A DNA stretch of 64,000 bases from Bacteroidota bacterium (GCA_013697245.1 JACCXH010000054.1:1-64000), one strand, 5' to 3'; counted from the stretch's first letter, positions 27,782-35,906 are shown. Program-made: numbers and translations. The notes: a model not told the origin generated them from the letters alone.

Positions 27782-27925
27782 TTTTGATCTTTTGGTAGGA
27801 GATTTTTTTTTTTCGCAACGTAGTTTCAGCGAAAGAAAAACCGCTGCCTGGCTAAGCTCTTTTCTTTATGCCTAACCTACTATCCACTTAGCTTAGCCAG
27901 CTTCTATCTCTGCAAAAGATCAAAA
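27782..27925. repeat. Nested inverted-repeat element in a gene-free stretch
   Basis: Outer arms TTTTGATCTTTT / AAAAGATCAAAA (27782-27793, 27914-27925) enclose inner arms CTGGCTAAGCT / AGCTTAGCCAG (27848-27858, 27890-27900). A third small hairpin TTTCGC / GCGAAA lies between (about 27812-27834). It could fold into a three-stem structure or be a small non-autonomous dispersed element. The rest of 27538-28080 shows no ORF or RNA gene I can support. Confidence 0.65.
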
Positions 27926-28080
27926 TAACATTACCGCTAAAAACTAAACGCATATAAAATATGTTTTATTAAAAGACTTTTTGAGGGCTGACTATTTATT
28001 TGTTCAAAAAATAAAAGTTGTCCTATTAATTTAACGACGGATATTATCCCTTCAATACGCGACAAAAGATAATTTAATGC

Positions 28081-28803
28081 TTAAGCGTTCAATTTGTTAA
28101 ACATTCCATTTATAACGTCCGGTGTTGCTTTTGCAAGCATGGCGCTAAAGCCAAAGGTTAGCTCTGTTTTGCCTTCTTTTAGTTGCTGGAATATTGCGTC
28201 AATAAAATCACTTACGGCTGGATGTTCATCGTGTAAACCTTTTCCACCAAGGTCGGTGTTTAATGCCGGCGGGATCACTTCAATTACTTCAATATTTTTT
28301 GACTTGAGTAAATGTCTCAAAGAAAGAGTAAAGGAATGAAAGAATGCCTTTGTAGCACAATAAACGGGCACTTTTGTGAGTTGAACGAAAGCCAGACCCG
28401 ATGTTACATTCATAATGGTGTTTAACGCCGGCAGGTTTGTAAACAACGTTGTTAAATGAATTGGCGCTAAAATGTTTGTGGTAATCTCGGCACTTGCTTT
28501 TTCATAAAAGTCATTGTCAGAAACCTCCATCCAGTTTTGAATACCGGCATTGTTTACAAGCACATTCAGGTCGGCGTGGTTTTTAGATACCCAATTATAA
28601 AGGTCAATTCTTTCGGCTTCACTTGTTAGATCGCATACTTTTATTATCACAGAAGGAAATTTATCGGCAACTTCTTTTAGGACCTCTTGTCGTCGGCCAC
28701 AAATAATAACCGTATTATTTTCCTGAATAAATCTTTCGGTTAAGCCTAAGCCAATTCCTGAGGCTCCGCCGGTAATTAAAATTTTGTTGTTTGTTAGTTT
28801 CAT
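28081..28803 (-). CDS. Short-chain dehydrogenase/reductase (DltE-like)
   Basis: A 240-residue classical SDR: cofactor motif TGGASGIGLGL near residues 11-20 (TGxxxGxG), NNAG at about 87-90, catalytic Tyr/Lys in VYCATKAFFHS (YxxxK near 155-159) and Ser in NVTSG. The arginine pair in ICGRRQEV suggests NADP(H) preference. It is most like DltE-type SDRs of unknown substrate. It is followed by no close minus-strand gene before the repeat element; the DUF347 gene is 33 nt upstream and probably co-transcribed. Confidence 0.93.
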   Translation of the reverse strand: MKLTNNKILITGGASGIGLGLTERFIQENNTVIICGRRQEVLKEVADKFPSVIIKVCDLTSEAERIDLYNWVSKNHADLNVLVNNAGIQNWMEVSDNDFYEKASAEITTNILAPIHLTTLFTNLPALNTIMNVTSGLAFVQLTKVPVYCATKAFFHSFTLSLRHLLKSKNIEVIEVIPPALNTDLGGKGLHDEHPAVSDFIDAIFQQLKEGKTELTFGFSAMLAKATPDVINGMFNKLNA

Positions 28804-28836
28804 TTTATGTTTTATTTATTGTGTAATATAAGAGTT

Positions 28837-30060
28837 TTATTGGTTAAGAACTTTTAACAAAGCATCTAAGGCTGATTGACAATCCTTTTGAACCGGATCT
28901 ATTCCACGAAGTTGTCGTAGTACTTTATCAATTGCATCGTCAACTTCAATCCATTTTTTACTGTTCATTGCTTTAAGTTTAGCTTGAGCAATGTCCCATT
29001 CATGTTCCAGATCAGCGATCCTGGTTTTAGCCCCTTCAATATTATTTGATATAACCAGATCTTTGGTGTCTTTCGTTATTTTTTTGAATTCAGAAAGATC
29101 TCCAAGCCCTGTTACCGGCAAAGTATTATTGGGTGATCCGTTTGAAATTGCAGGTTGAGCAGTTTCATTTTGCAATTGATCTTGCCGTAAAAAATACGCG
29201 GATAGACCAACAATTACAAATAATACTACAGTAATTAAGCTTTGTACAACAAGCCCTTTATTTTCGTTAGTTTGTTTTTCTTTACTAACTGTATTTGCAA
29301 TAACATCGCGTTTAGTAAACGTGAAATAAAGTATAATTGCTAAAATTCCAAGTAGAAATATTATACTTGTGAGAGTAGCTCCCCAGCCTAACCCGCCAAA
29401 TTTAGCAGGTTGAGAGAGATAGTCTCCTATCGATGCTCCTAAAGGCCTTGTCATTATATAAATGATCCAAAAGGAAAGAACAGAATTTAGTTTTAGTTTT
29501 TGAGCTACACTAAAAATTACAATAATGGCCGCAACAATAATACCTGTTTTTAAGTACCCAAGCCCTAATCCTTCTGCCATTAGGTCTCCCGATGCAGTAC
29601 CTAATGCAAAAGTAAATAAAATGGTAAGCCAATAAAACGCTTCTCTTCTTTTAGTAAAAATAGAATGTATTGAAAGTGTTTTTTCTTTTGTGTACCATAA
29701 ACAAAAAGTTAAAAGCAAGAGAATGCTAAAAATAATAGTACTTGTTTCTAAGTGGATGCCCATTTTATCGGTTAGGTTATCGGTAACTAAGGTGCCAAAA
29801 ACACTGATAAAAACTACCGAGATCCAATAAACAAAAGGAATATATTTTTTTGTTTTGAATTGGAAAAATAAAGCGATAACTAATAATATGCCCATTATTA
29901 TTGAAGTTCCCGTTAATCCAAAATTTAAGTTTACGTTTATAAAATCGGCAAAAGTTTCTCCTACTGTTGTGCACAATACTTTTATGATCCAAAAGAATAG
30001 CGTTACCTGGGGAACTTTATTGAGTAATTGTTTTCCTGAATTTTTTATTTCGGCATCCAT
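28837..30060 (-). CDS. DUF347 repeat membrane protein (COG4705-like) with C-terminal extension
   Basis: A 407-residue protein. The first 255 residues carry the four-fold internal repeat of DUF347 proteins: TTVGETFADFINV, GTLVTDNLTDKMGI, GTASGDLMAEGLGLGY and RPLGASIGDYLSQP, each with an acidic pair at the start of a helix, over about eight to ten membrane segments. One further membrane helix (about 272-295) leads to an unusual C-terminal extension (about 300-407), mostly alpha-helical and coiled-coil-like (TRIADLEHEWDIAQAKLKAM). The acidic repeat motifs suggest cation handling, but no function is established. The stop lies upstream of the SDR gene. Confidence 0.85.
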   Translation of the reverse strand: MDAEIKNSGKQLLNKVPQVTLFFWIIKVLCTTVGETFADFINVNLNFGLTGTSIIMGILLVIALFFQFKTKKYIPFVYWISVVFISVFGTLVTDNLTDKMGIHLETSTIIFSILLLLTFCLWYTKEKTLSIHSIFTKRREAFYWLTILFTFALGTASGDLMAEGLGLGYLKTGIIVAAIIVIFSVAQKLKLNSVLSFWIIYIMTRPLGASIGDYLSQPAKFGGLGWGATLTSIIFLLGILAIILYFTFTKRDVIANTVSKEKQTNENKGLVVQSLITVVLFVIVGLSAYFLRQDQLQNETAQPAISNGSPNNTLPVTGLGDLSEFKKITKDTKDLVISNNIEGAKTRIADLEHEWDIAQAKLKAMNSKKWIEVDDAIDKVLRQLRGIDPVQKDCQSALDALLKVLNQ

Positions 30061-30127
30061 TTTATTGCATGGTTGTTATAAGGATTTATATCAATTTTTG
30101 TTAACGAATAGCCCGACAATCTTTTTT

Positions 30128-30496
30128 TTAAATGTCTTTGGAATAAGCACCGTTTGTACATTTTTCTATATGTGAAAGAGTGCCGTCTTTTTTGTAGACG
30201 TGCTTTGTTCCATTAATCTGTTCTCCGGCGTGAAACATGCCTTTCTTTGTTATTTTATTTTCCTCATTGAATAACTCGTGAAACCCATCCGGAATTTTAG
30301 TCGAGTTGTCCACAGGTTTATTAATGTGAAGAAAAACAGAGAAAAGTATAAAAGAACCTAGGGTCCATATTGTAAAATCAGTAATCGTTGGAAACTCAAT
30401 TGGTTTATCGAACTTTAAAAAATTAGGCATTATAAAAGCCACGAGCATTGAAATTGCCAGGGTAATTAGAGATTCTGTCAAATATTTTTTCATCAT
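30128..30496 (-). CDS. Small membrane protein with MORN-like tail
   Basis: A 122-residue protein with two hydrophobic segments (LITLAISMLVAFIMPNFL, about 9-27, and FTIWTLGSFILFSVFLHI, about 42-60). A soluble tail follows in which GTKHVYKKDGTLSHIEKC resembles a single MORN/YwqK-type repeat. No family is recognised with certainty. It lies at the right-hand edge of the cassette-like island: its stop is followed by a 67-nt gap to the DUF347 gene, and repeat A lies upstream. Confidence 0.6.
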   Translation of the reverse strand: MMKKYLTESLITLAISMLVAFIMPNFLKFDKPIEFPTITDFTIWTLGSFILFSVFLHINKPVDNSTKIPDGFHELFNEENKITKKGMFHAGEQINGTKHVYKKDGTLSHIEKCTNGAYSKDI

Positions 30497-30565
30497 CTGT
30501 TTTTAGGTTGAATCGAAATTATTTTTGCCATCGTAATTTGTCAGTCACATGCTGCTGGCGTTTTG

Positions 30566-30712
30566 CGTTTATTAAATGTACAAATGTTTATTAGCAAAGC
30601 CAAATGAAAAAAGTTCCGGCAAGTTTACACTGAGCTTGCCGAAGTGGCCTGACAATAAATTGGCTTTGCGATGCTCTGAAAGCCGCATTGCGCAATTACT
30701 TACTATTAGTAT
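30566..30712. repeat. Cassette-boundary repeat A
   Basis: The first copy of a repeat family. Positions 30566-30611 match 31488-31533 in 45 of 46 bases (core AATGTACAAATGTTT, then TAGCAAAGCCAAATG), and GCAATTACTT at 30691-30700 matches repeat B. Between these, 30616-30640 carries CGGCAAG / CTTGCCG. The segment CACTGAGCTTGCCGAAGTGG is a version of the dispersed CACTTCGACAAGCTCAGTG-type repeat, apparently inserted into this copy. It sits 14 nt past the lipoprotein stop. Confidence 0.7.
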
Positions 30713-30725
30713 CTAGTGGTTTTAT

Positions 30726-31283
30726 TTAAATCATTATATAAAGAGAGTCGCCTTTACTGATATACATACCGACGGTGTCTGGGACGAAGTTGTTTGTTGT
30801 AATAATTATTTGATGATGTCCTACGGAAAAGCGACCTGTCAAATGTCCTGGAGGATAATTATGTAAAATAGAATCGTATTGTGTCGTAAAACTTCCTATG
30901 AAAATATTATCCACGTAAATGTTACGTTGAACGCCTCCGTATCCAGTTGTCCATATAGCTGCTTGTCCAGATGCTTTAACAGTTACAGATTTTAAACAAA
31001 TTGAAGATTTTTTTCCGTTTTTTGAAAAAGTCTCAAGTTTAAATGTTATTGTTGCATCGTCTAAATTAGCGGCTAATTTATATTCTGGATTCATCGTCGT
31101 GAGTGATTGTCCATTTGGCATTGTCCATTTATAACTAATAGCGTCACCTGAGATGTTTGTTAATTTCACAGTTTCTCCTGCAAGATAAACATCCTTGTCC
31201 GTCGAAAAGTCTGCCTTTACGGGCTTTTTACAAGCCGAAAATAAAAGTCCGAAAACTGTTATCAAGAAGAAGATTTTATTCAT
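30726..31283 (-). CDS. Lipoprotein with PKD-like domain
   Basis: A 185-residue protein with a lipoprotein signal peptide (MNKIFFLITVFGLLFSAC, lipobox cysteine at 18). An Ig/PKD-like domain (about 24-108; VYLAGETVKLTNISGDAISY, KWTMPNGQS) follows. A second beta domain (about 110-185; NIYVDNIFIGSFTTQYDS, FSVGHHQIIITTNNF) resembles PEGA-like or receptor-binding segments. It is presumably anchored at the outer face of the cell or in the periplasm. It lies between repeats A and B as a single-gene cassette. Its codon use has more GTC/TCG codons than the surrounding genes, which fits acquisition. Confidence 0.8.
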   Translation of the reverse strand: MNKIFFLITVFGLLFSACKKPVKADFSTDKDVYLAGETVKLTNISGDAISYKWTMPNGQSLTTMNPEYKLAANLDDATITFKLETFSKNGKKSSICLKSVTVKASGQAAIWTTGYGGVQRNIYVDNIFIGSFTTQYDSILHNYPPGHLTGRFSVGHHQIIITTNNFVPDTVGMYISKGDSLYIMI

Positions 31284-31487
31284 AGCTATATTTTATTTAA
31301 ATATACTAAATCAACGGCATTTAATAATTCATAGTTTATAACTGGTCAATTTTTATTTGTAATAATTGTTAATTTATGAATGTCAAATAAAATTACTTCG
31401 TTCTATTGTCTTTGTAGCCATTGGCACTATAGTTTCGCATCTAGGCGCAGGGTGCTTATGAAATCTCCTGTATCTACCCGCCGAAAT
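31284..31487. other. Gene-free leader of the lipoprotein cassette
   Basis: With repeat B this belongs to the 348-nt gap 31284-31631. Upstream of the lipoprotein ATG the minus strand has CCAGTTATAAACT near 31335-31347, which resembles the GTTATAGG end of repeat C. Otherwise I see no ORF and no clear promoter. Confidence 0.4.
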
Positions 31488-31612
31488 GTTTATTAAATGT
31501 ACAAATGTTTGTTAGCAAAGCCAAATGAAAAAAAGAATCTGGCGTTGGCCACGCAAAAATTTTGATTTGCGATGACCACGTCCGCGCCAATTACTTGTAG
31601 TTGCTGTTATAG
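31488..31612. repeat. Cassette-boundary repeat B
   Basis: Shares a 46-bp block with repeat A (one difference) at 31488-31533. The opposite end (31583-31612, GCGCCAATTACTTGTAG then TTGCTGTTATAGG) matches the end of repeat C next to the upstream gene. A hairpin CGCAAA / TTTGCG lies in the middle (about 31552-31571). It directly follows the stop codon of the frameshifted gene on the minus strand. Confidence 0.7.
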
Positions 31613-31631
31613 GTTGGCTGTGGCACACAGT

Positions 31632-32194
31632 TTAATTTCCTTTTATTATTTTCCAACCAATTCTGTCTGCAAGCACAATTTTTTCACCAGTTGCTTTATA
31701 TGAGTAAACAATGTCAAGAATAATGTAGGAATTCGGCGGACATTTTTTAATGAAATTAGTGATGTCCTTAGAAGAGGACATTTTATTTGAGAATATTTGT
31801 CGCCTTGTAAATATACCGTCAGGTCGAAATGCCTCTACCGTAATTTCGTCAACTTTAATTTTTTTGCCATTACAAAATAACTCAACTTCAGTGTCTATGA
31901 ATTTAGGAACTGCCTTTAATTGTATGCTGTCTATGAGTCTGCTTAATACAAAGCCATTTGTTGTGTCAGAGGATGGTTTCTCGTTTCATTTGCGTCAACA
32001 GATACACCACGTCGAATATATTGAGGCATTGGAACATTAACCGTAAAAGTTTTTTTTAGCTCGAAATAGTCTTGGTCGATTGTCTTTATGGAATATTTGT
32101 CGATTTTTATTTCGTAAATGTCCGCTTTATTTTGTCCGCGAAGAACAAAAGTCAGAAGAAGCAAAGTCGTAAATATGTGAATGCTTTTTTTCAT
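31632..32194 (-). pseudogene. Frameshifted GldM C-terminal-domain-like exported protein
   Basis: The minus strand begins with a signal peptide (MKKSIHIFTTLLLLTFVLRG) and stays open for 83 codons to a stop at 31943. After a single-base shift near 31977-31983, a second frame continues without a stop for about 115 codons to TAA at 31632-31634. It reads KPSSDTTNGFVLSRLIDSI, then KAVPKFIDTEVELFCNGKK, DITNFIKKCPPNSYIILDI and ends DRIGWKIIKGN. The joined product of about 187 residues resembles the C-terminal beta domains of the gliding/T9SS protein GldM, present as small stand-alone exported proteins in this phylum. One lost base (or a sequencing error) explains the break. It is bounded by repeats B and C. 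Confidence 0.75.
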
Positions 32195-32215
32195 GATCGT
32201 CGTCCCACAGCTTAC

Positions 32216-32310
32216 CTATAACGTTTTGCAGCTACTGGTAGTTTTTTGCTAAGTCCAAGTTACACATTTTGAGCGTTAACCCGCAAAAAATTACCAGTAG
32301 CTGCTGTTAT
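32216..32310. repeat. Cassette-boundary repeat C, attC-like palindrome
   Basis: Two 22-nt arms (32228-32249 and 32283-32304) are complementary with a single mismatch. A 33-nt loop separates them. The outer ends are CTATAAC (32216-32222) and GTTAT (32306-32310), themselves complementary. The whole forms an extended imperfect hairpin with short conserved ends, the general architecture of integron attC sites. It lies 22 nt past the S41 protease stop and 22 nt before the start of the next cassette gene. Confidence 0.75.
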
Positions 32311-32332
32311 GTTTTGCCAGCCGCACACAGTT

Positions 32333-33670
32333 TTATTCGTCTCTGCTTGAGTGTTCTTTTCTACCGTCCTCGTAATATGTTATTATTTCTTTGATGTCGC
32401 CTTTTGAATTTGAGATAAATTCAACTATAAACGAGTCATTACCGAGAAGTCGCATTTTGTTTTCTGTCATTGAAACCAAAGGAAATTTTGTTCTGCCGAC
32501 CCTTTCATAATACAAGTTGTTGCCTGAAAAAGAAATATCAATATAACTATATGTTCCTATTCGCTTTTTAAGCTTGATTGAGTCTATTTGCGGGCGATTG
32601 TTTTTAGCTTTCAAGAGTTCAAGTTGCCATTTCAAATTATTTTTTTCAATGGAGTCTTTTGCGACTTCAAAGTAATTTTCAAATATTTTTATTTCCGCAA
32701 CTTCTAAGGCATTGTCTGCCGTTGCTTTGATGTCAGGTGAAATGCCAACGCTTTCCCAATTCGTTTTCGTTGTCCTAGAATACGCTTTACCATGTGGCAA
32801 AGCAATAATAAAGTCTTTATATAGAAATGATTTAGGCGCATTATGAGCGCCACCTCTTGTTTGTTCACCAACAATTACAGCACGATGTTCGGTTTTGAGA
32901 AAATAGGTTAGCATTTCTGCCGCGGAAAAAGTTTTATAACTTGTTAAGATGTATAAAGGCGTTTCGTATAGTCCAGCATACTCGGAGTCAGGCTCGCAAT
33001 ACAAGTTATAATTATTCTCACGATTACGAAGCGTTAATTCAAACATATGTTTCCTTTCTTTTATAAAATGTTTCGCTATACAGGCAACTATTTCTGGTTG
33101 TCCGCCCATACCATAACGCAGGTCGATAATTATTGCTTTACAATTTGAAAGGACTTGAAATGAAGCATTAGCAACTTTTTCTGATTCTGGATTTAAATAG
33201 GCAAAATAACTTAGGTCAACATAGCCAATGTTTCCATTTAGAACTTCGATGTTTTTAAAACCATGATTTTTAGCTCTGTCAGTTTTTAATTGCTCAGCCC
33301 AATAAACTGAGTCTCGAGGTAAAGCAAGTTGCTCAGCTAATTTTGGATTATACTCAATAAAAAAATGCTCGTCATTGTGAACGCTTAAAACATCCTTAGT
33401 TAATATGTCTGCAAGAGTGCTTGGGTTTGTGACTTTGTTGTAAAGTCCGTCTTTATATTTTTTGTTGATAAACGTACTCATTTCCTTCCCCTTGTCTGGA
33501 AGCACATAATTTTGTTCAAGTTTATAGGTCAGCGTGTCAATAATTTCTTTTAGAATTTTTTGATTAAGAATTAATGAGGTATTTGTCTGCGCACTTAAAC
33601 TTAATACGAATATAATTTGAAAAACGAAGAAAAGTCGGAACGTTTTTAACTGAAGTGTCATAGAAGTCAT
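32333..33670 (-). CDS. S41 family (C-terminal processing) peptidase
   Basis: A 445-residue protein with a signal peptide (to LSLSAQ, about 27). Helical N-terminal domain (about 30-115), then the S41 protease core: NIGYVDLSYFAYL, IIDLRYGMGGQ, and the nucleophile segment TSYKTFSAAEMLTYFL with Ser in the S-A-A-E context. GEQTRGGAHNAP is the other active-site strand. A PDZ domain is not evident between them, as in the retinol-binding-protein-like S41 subgroup. The last 85 residues form a separate beta domain. The start may be the second ATG at 33661. It is the first cassette of the repeat-bounded island, followed by repeat C, and its codon use differs from the genes to its left. Confidence 0.9.
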   Translation of the reverse strand: MTSMTLQLKTFRLFFVFQIIFVLSLSAQTNTSLILNQKILKEIIDTLTYKLEQNYVLPDKGKEMSTFINKKYKDGLYNKVTNPSTLADILTKDVLSVHNDEHFFIEYNPKLAEQLALPRDSVYWAEQLKTDRAKNHGFKNIEVLNGNIGYVDLSYFAYLNPESEKVANASFQVLSNCKAIIIDLRYGMGGQPEIVACIAKHFIKERKHMFELTLRNRENNYNLYCEPDSEYAGLYETPLYILTSYKTFSAAEMLTYFLKTEHRAVIVGEQTRGGAHNAPKSFLYKDFIIALPHGKAYSRTTKTNWESVGISPDIKATADNALEVAEIKIFENYFEVAKDSIEKNNLKWQLELLKAKNNRPQIDSIKLKKRIGTYSYIDISFSGNNLYYERVGRTKFPLVSMTENKMRLLGNDSFIVEFISNSKGDIKEIITYYEDGRKEHSSRDE

Positions 33671-33821
33671 TGAATGAATGTCGTCATAATTTAGTAGAAT
33701 GTCTTTACCGGTCTACGTCCGGCTGGTTGAACATAACTACTCGCTAAGCGCCATAAAAACCGTTCACAAATAATTACAAACGTTTACAAGTACTTAGTTT
33801 CGCTTACCAAATATAAAAAGA

Positions 33822-33850
33822 AAAACACACATTTTTTGGATGTGTGTTTT
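33822..33850 (-). terminator. Intrinsic terminator downstream of rny
   Basis: An 11-bp perfect stem (AAAACACACAT / ATGTGTGTTTT) with a 7-nt loop; on the minus strand it runs into TTTTTCTTTTT. It lies about 95 nt past the rny stop and before the S41 cassette. Confidence 0.7.
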
Positions 33851-33861
33851 GAAGATGTTTT

Positions 33862-33933
33862 CCCTTCGACAAGCTCAGGGTGACAAAATGTTGTTCTCCT
33901 CCCCGCCCTTCGACTGCTTCGACAGGCTCAGCG
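33862..33933. repeat. Two CCTTCGACAAGCTCAGG-type repeat copies
   Basis: CCCTTCGACAAGCTCAGGG (33862-33880) and a longer variant CCCTTCGACTGCTTCGACA...GGCTCAGCG (33905-33933) lie close together after rny. This small palindromic unit is a common dispersed intergenic element of Bacteroidota. Another version is embedded in cassette repeat A at 30627-30646. Confidence 0.7.
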
Positions 33934-33943
33934 TCCGATCCTT

Positions 33944-35494
33944 TTACTTCGCGTAACCGGTTGCGCGGGTTTCGCGAATTACTGTAACTTTTACCTGGCC
34001 CGGGTAAGTCATTTCTGTTTGGATGCGTTGCGAAATTTCAAATGCTAATTCCTCTGCTCTGCCATCGGTTACTTTTTCGCTTGATACAATTACACGTACT
34101 TCACGGCCTGCTTGTATGGCATATGTTTTTTCTACGCCATCATAACTTAAAGCCAATGCTTCCAGATCTTTTAAACGCTTCATGTATTGTTCTGCAATTT
34201 CACGGCGCGCACCCGGGCGGGCACCGCTTATCGCATCACACACTTGTATAATTGGTGCATACAAGGTATTCATTTCAATTTCATCGTGATGGGCCCCAAT
34301 AGCATTACACACTTCGGGTTTTTCTTTGTATTGTTCTGCCAGTTTCATACCTAATAAAGCATGAGGCAGTTCAGGTTCGTTATCGGGTACTTTACCAATA
34401 TCGTGTAATAAGCCTGCGCGCTTGGCAACCTTAGGGTTTAAGCCCATTTCAGAGGCCATAATCGCACAAAGGTTGGCAACCTCACGGCTATGTTGTAGTA
34501 AATTTTGTCCGTAAGACGAGCGGTATTTCATACGGCCCACCATACGAATTAACTCAGGGTGCAAACCATGAATACCCAAATCGATACAAGTACGTTTACC
34601 TGTTTCGATAATTTCTTCTTCCAGCATTTTTTTGGTCTTCTCAACCACCTCTTCAATACGCGCCGGGTGGATCCGTCCATCCGTTACCAATTGATGTAAT
34701 GCCAAACGGCAAATTTCTCTACGAATAGAATCAAAACAAGATAAAGTAATAGCATCGGGTGTATCATCCACAATGATCTCAACCCCCGTGGCAGCTTCTA
34801 ATGCACGAATGTTGCGGCCCTCACGGCCAATGATACGTCCTTTGGTTTCGTCACCTTCAATATGAAAAACAGAGATAGAATTTTCTATTGCTGTTTCTGT
34901 AGCCACACGTTGTATGGTTTGTAGTACAATTTTTTTAGCTTCTTTATTGGCAGTTAATTTGGCCTCATCCATAATGTCTTTTACAAAACTCATAGATTGT
35001 GTTTTTGCTTCGGCCTTAATAGATTCTACCAATTGTAATTTGGCATCATCGGCTTTTAACCCGCTAATTTTTTCGAGCAATTCTACTTGTTTGCGGTGAC
35101 CTTTTTCTACTTCCTCCAAACGGTGTTTGTAAAGATCTATTTGCTGTTGTGCCTGATTCTTTAAAGTTTCAGCCTCTTTATCTTTACGGTTAAGGTCTTC
35201 TATCTTTTTATTTAACTCGCCGTCTTTTTGTTTTATTTTATTCTCGGTCTGTAAAATATGGGCATTCTTTTCCTGGATAGATTTATCGTGCTCTGCCTTT
35301 AATTGTAAGAATTTTTCTTTGGCCTGTAAGATCTTTTCCTGTTTAGTTGCCTCGGCCTTTACTTCAGCCTCTTTTATTAAATTCTCTTTTTCTTTTTTAG
35401 CGGTGGCATTAATTTTACTGCCTGCTAATATAAACCCTGCCACTATCCCAAGTATAAGGGCCCCTGCTATAAATCCAATTGTTATTATATCCAT
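33944..35494 (-). CDS. rny: Ribonuclease Y
   Basis: A 516-residue protein of standard RNase Y length, taken from [20 protein letters not shown], a single N-terminal membrane anchor. A 16-codon TTG-initiated extension overlaps the zapA terminator and is rejected. A long coiled coil (about 30-200) is followed by a KH domain ([19 protein letters not shown]) and an HD domain ([10 protein letters not shown], then GAHHDEIE), the endonuclease site. It starts mRNA turnover at the membrane. It follows zapA on the same strand, separated by a terminator hairpin, so it probably has its own promoter or depends on read-through. Confidence 0.96.
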   Translation of the reverse strand: MDIITIGFIAGALILGIVAGFILAGSKINATAKKEKENLIKEAEVKAEATKQEKILQAKEKFLQLKAEHDKSIQEKNAHILQTENKIKQKDGELNKKIEDLNRKDKEAETLKNQAQQQIDLYKHRLEEVEKGHRKQVELLEKISGLKADDAKLQLVESIKAEAKTQSMSFVKDIMDEAKLTANKEAKKIVLQTIQRVATETAIENSISVFHIEGDETKGRIIGREGRNIRALEAATGVEIIVDDTPDAITLSCFDSIRREICRLALHQLVTDGRIHPARIEEVVEKTKKMLEEEIIETGKRTCIDLGIHGLHPELIRMVGRMKYRSSYGQNLLQHSREVANLCAIMASEMGLNPKVAKRAGLLHDIGKVPDNEPELPHALLGMKLAEQYKEKPEVCNAIGAHHDEIEMNTLYAPIIQVCDAISGARPGARREIAEQYMKRLKDLEALALSYDGVEKTYAIQAGREVRVIVSSEKVTDGRAEELAFEISQRIQTEMTYPGQVKVTVIRETRATGYAK

Positions 35495-35535
35495 CTTTCC
35501 TGCTTTTTTTAATTGTAATTCTATAAAATAAAAAA

Positions 35536-35572
35536 CGCACAAAAATTTAAGACTAGTCTCAAATTTTGTGCG
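35536..35572 (-). terminator. Terminator between zapA and rny
   Basis: Arms CGCACAAAATTT / AAATTTTGTGCG (one bulge) enclose a second palindrome AGACTAGTCT, giving one long hairpin. On the minus strand it is followed by TTTTTTATTTT, as expected for a Rho-independent terminator of the zapA transcript. Confidence 0.8.
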
Positions 35573-35597
35573 TGTAAGTTTGTAAACTTTCGTTTAC

Positions 35598-35906
35598 TTA
35601 TTCGTTAATATTTTTAATGTCTTGGGTATGTTGCTGTAACATCTCCTCCACACTTGAAAATAGCTGTTTTAAATGACTTAATTCTCCCTCGGCTGTGTTG
35701 GCTTTTTTGTAAAGTTCTGCTACTAATTGTAACATCACCATGGTCAACACATCTTTTCTATCTTTAACTGCGTAGTTCTTTTCGAACTCTGCAATTTTTG
35801 TATTTATTAGTTTAACGGCCTCTTTAATGTTTACTTCGTCATCAGCGTTTACCTTTAAGGGAAAAACACTTCCGGCAATTTCAACTTTTATATTTACTTC
35901 GCTCAT
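35598..35906 (-). CDS. zapA: Cell division protein ZapA
   Basis: A 102-residue protein of the ZapA family: N-terminal beta domain VNIKVEIAGSVFPLKVNADDE, the conserved block EAVKLINTKIAEFEKNYAVKDRKDVLTMVMLQLVAELY and a C-terminal coiled coil (ELSHLKQLFSSVEEMLQQHTQ), split by helix breaks. ZapA binds FtsZ and bundles filaments at the division site. It lies 18 nt after a large coiled-coil gene (35925-38249), in the position where many Bacteroidota have a short coiled-coil gene, and upstream of rny, a common local order. Confidence 0.95.
   Translation of the reverse strand: MSEVNIKVEIAGSVFPLKVNADDEVNIKEAVKLINTKIAEFEKNYAVKDRKDVLTMVMLQLVAELYKKANTAEGELSHLKQLFSSVEEMLQQHTQDIKNINE

Noticed and set aside
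29855-30175. 106-codon plus-strand ORF spanning the DUF347 gene start
   Set aside because: Antisense to two supported genes, without signal sequence or family.
30566-31612. Repeats A and B as a CRISPR array
   Set aside because: Only two or three long unequal copies separated by genes, no short regular repeat-spacer units and no cas genes.
31750-32040. 96-codon plus-strand ORF
   Set aside because: It is antisense to the frameshifted GldM-like gene and has no start context or family resemblance.
35495-35542. TTG-initiated N-terminal extension of rny
   Set aside because: It runs through the zapA terminator hairpin; the membrane anchor begins at the internal ATG.
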